A stretch of DNA of 64,000 nucleotides from positions 1 to 64,000 of the forward strand of contig VMSU01000190.1 in assembly GCA_013792005.1 (NCBI GenBank). Reading direction: 5' to 3'. Numbering within the stretch: position 1 is the stretch's first letter; every line of letters starts with the position of its first letter. Origin of the DNA: Desulfobulbaceae bacterium (GTDB lineage Bacteria > Desulfobacterota > Desulfobulbia > Desulfobulbales > VMSU01). Position numbers and translations under genes: made by a program. The notes beneath the pieces are model-generated. The model ran no database searches, had not been told where the DNA came from, and worked only from the letters and a program-made list of their open reading frames with translations. Of the stretch, positions 63,375 through 64,000 are shown piece after piece.

Positions 63375-64000
63375 TACCATTACGGCCGACACTGCGTGAA
63401 GATCTGCAGATCATCCCGCGCCACGACGAGGAGGGACGCTGCCGCTACCTGCTCAAGGACCCTATCAGCACTGAAGTTTTCGATTTCGGAGCGGAAGAGC
63501 ATTTTCTCTGTGAGCGTTTCGATGGTGTCCAGCAGTTGCCTGCGGTTAGAGAGGCCTTTGCTGCCAGTTTTGGAGTGGTTATCGCCACTGAATCACTGGA
63601 GGCCTTTGTCCGCTACCTTGGAGCGCTGGGCCTTCTCAAACGGCCCACTGGGGAGGAGACTGTCGCTGCCCATGATCAGGGGATGCATTACCGTCTCTGT
63701 AATCCTGACCGGTTTCTCGGGGTTTTTGCCTCCTTGTTTAGCTGGTGCTTCTCTTGGGTTGGACTCGCAGTTGTCGGAATGCTCGCCTTTTTCGCCTTAG
63801 GGGTGGCAATGCGGCACGGTAGCGATTTTATATTCGGGCTTCGCTTCATTCCTAAAGAAGAGTTGGTCTTAGCTATTCCCCTCTATTGGATACTGTTCAT
63901 CAATCCCTTATCTGAAACTGCCAAGGCCCTGTCTTGTCGAGTTAATGGAGGTCATGTCTACGAGTTTTGTTTCTCCTGGGTTTTTCGGGTGGTACCGCAT
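63371..64000 (+). CDS. PqqD-like/M50-like membrane protein with degenerate HExxH (partial)
   Basis: The first 210 residues of a gene cut by the window end; GTG start at 63371 overlaps the TPR-PilZ stop. Residues about 1-95 are PqqD-like (LRPTLREDLQIIPRHDEEG, YLLKDPISTEVFDFG), as in bacterial M50-type exporter proteins. Hydrophobic segments lie at about 118-148 and 163-182. The next stretch reads NPLSETAKALSCRVNGGHVY, aligning with the HExxH zinc site of the M50 family (usually LHEFGHAL..R.GG.V), but here it is SExxK (Ser181-Lys185), so protease activity is unlikely. It may be a transport partner for HlyD-type export. Assignment is moderate because the rest is unseen. Confidence 0.6.
   Translation, partial: MIPLRPTLREDLQIIPRHDEEGRCRYLLKDPISTEVFDFGAEEHFLCERFDGVQQLPAVREAFAASFGVVIATESLEAFVRYLGALGLLKRPTGEETVAAHDQGMHYRLCNPDRFLGVFASLFSWCFSWVGLAVVGMLAFFALGVAMRHGSDFIFGLRFIPKEELVLAIPLYWILFINPLSETAKALSCRVNGGHVYEFCFSWVFRVVPH

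Overview
The window looks like a chromosomal segment of a Desulfobacterota (formerly deltaproteobacterial) bacterium, probably near the Desulfobulbales. This is inferred from several things: very large hybrid histidine kinases, a 26-haem extracellular-type cytochrome behind a sigma-54 promoter, the gene order thrS-infC-rpmI-rplT-pheS-pheT-ihfA-merR, and the ffs/dnaX/ybaB/recR block. No 16S gene is present, so the placement is tentative. Housekeeping genes are intact, base composition is moderate in GC, and one stretch (about 46.0-46.9 kb) is clearly AT-rich.

Layout. (1) 1-16.7 kb, + strand: a signalling block. It holds the end of a histidine kinase, a response regulator with an HD-GYP c-di-GMP phosphodiesterase, a membrane kinase with a degenerate GGDEF tail, two paralogous CheY-like proteins, a kinase with four C-terminal receivers, a large kinase with receiver and HPt domains, and a response regulator-diguanylate cyclase. 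(2) 17-22.6 kb, - strand: an M20 deacylase, a znuA-znuC-znuB type zinc/manganese importer and two methyltransferases. (3) 22.9-33.1 kb: a consensus sigma-54 promoter driving a 3204-residue protein (26 haem sites, 11 Calx-beta domains, two copies of an unknown module, five thrombospondin type-3 repeats and a DUF1566 domain), followed by a small secreted DUF1566 protein. (4) 33.3-44.5 kb: core information genes. These are tRNA-Ser, SRP RNA, dnaX, ybaB, recR, tRNA-Val, the thrS-to-merR operon with an AUU-started infC, tRNA-Pro and a strong terminator. (5) 44.7-46.0 kb: a CorA-like transporter with an MgtE-like N-terminus. (6) 46.9-64.0 kb (running off the end): a tight, one-direction cluster that I cannot match to a described pathway. 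It encodes an acyl carrier protein, an AlkP-superfamily hydrolase, an alpha/beta-hydrolase fused to PilZ, two SDRs, three tandem paralogous methyltransferases plus a fourth, a radical SAM enzyme, a tandem class III CoA-transferase, a beta-propeller/methyltransferase fusion, a TPR-PilZ protein, and the start of a PqqD-like/M50-like membrane protein whose zinc motif is degenerate.

How it fits together. The cluster in (6) has the parts of a pathway that builds an acyl or lipid-like product on a carrier protein, reduces and multiply methylates it, and exports or anchors it. Two PilZ domains suggest control by c-di-GMP, whose synthesis and breakdown enzymes lie in (1). Two families of short palindromic, non-coding repeats are scattered between genes: three copies of a ~160-bp element, two of them flanking ybaB, and two copies of a ~150-bp hairpin element.
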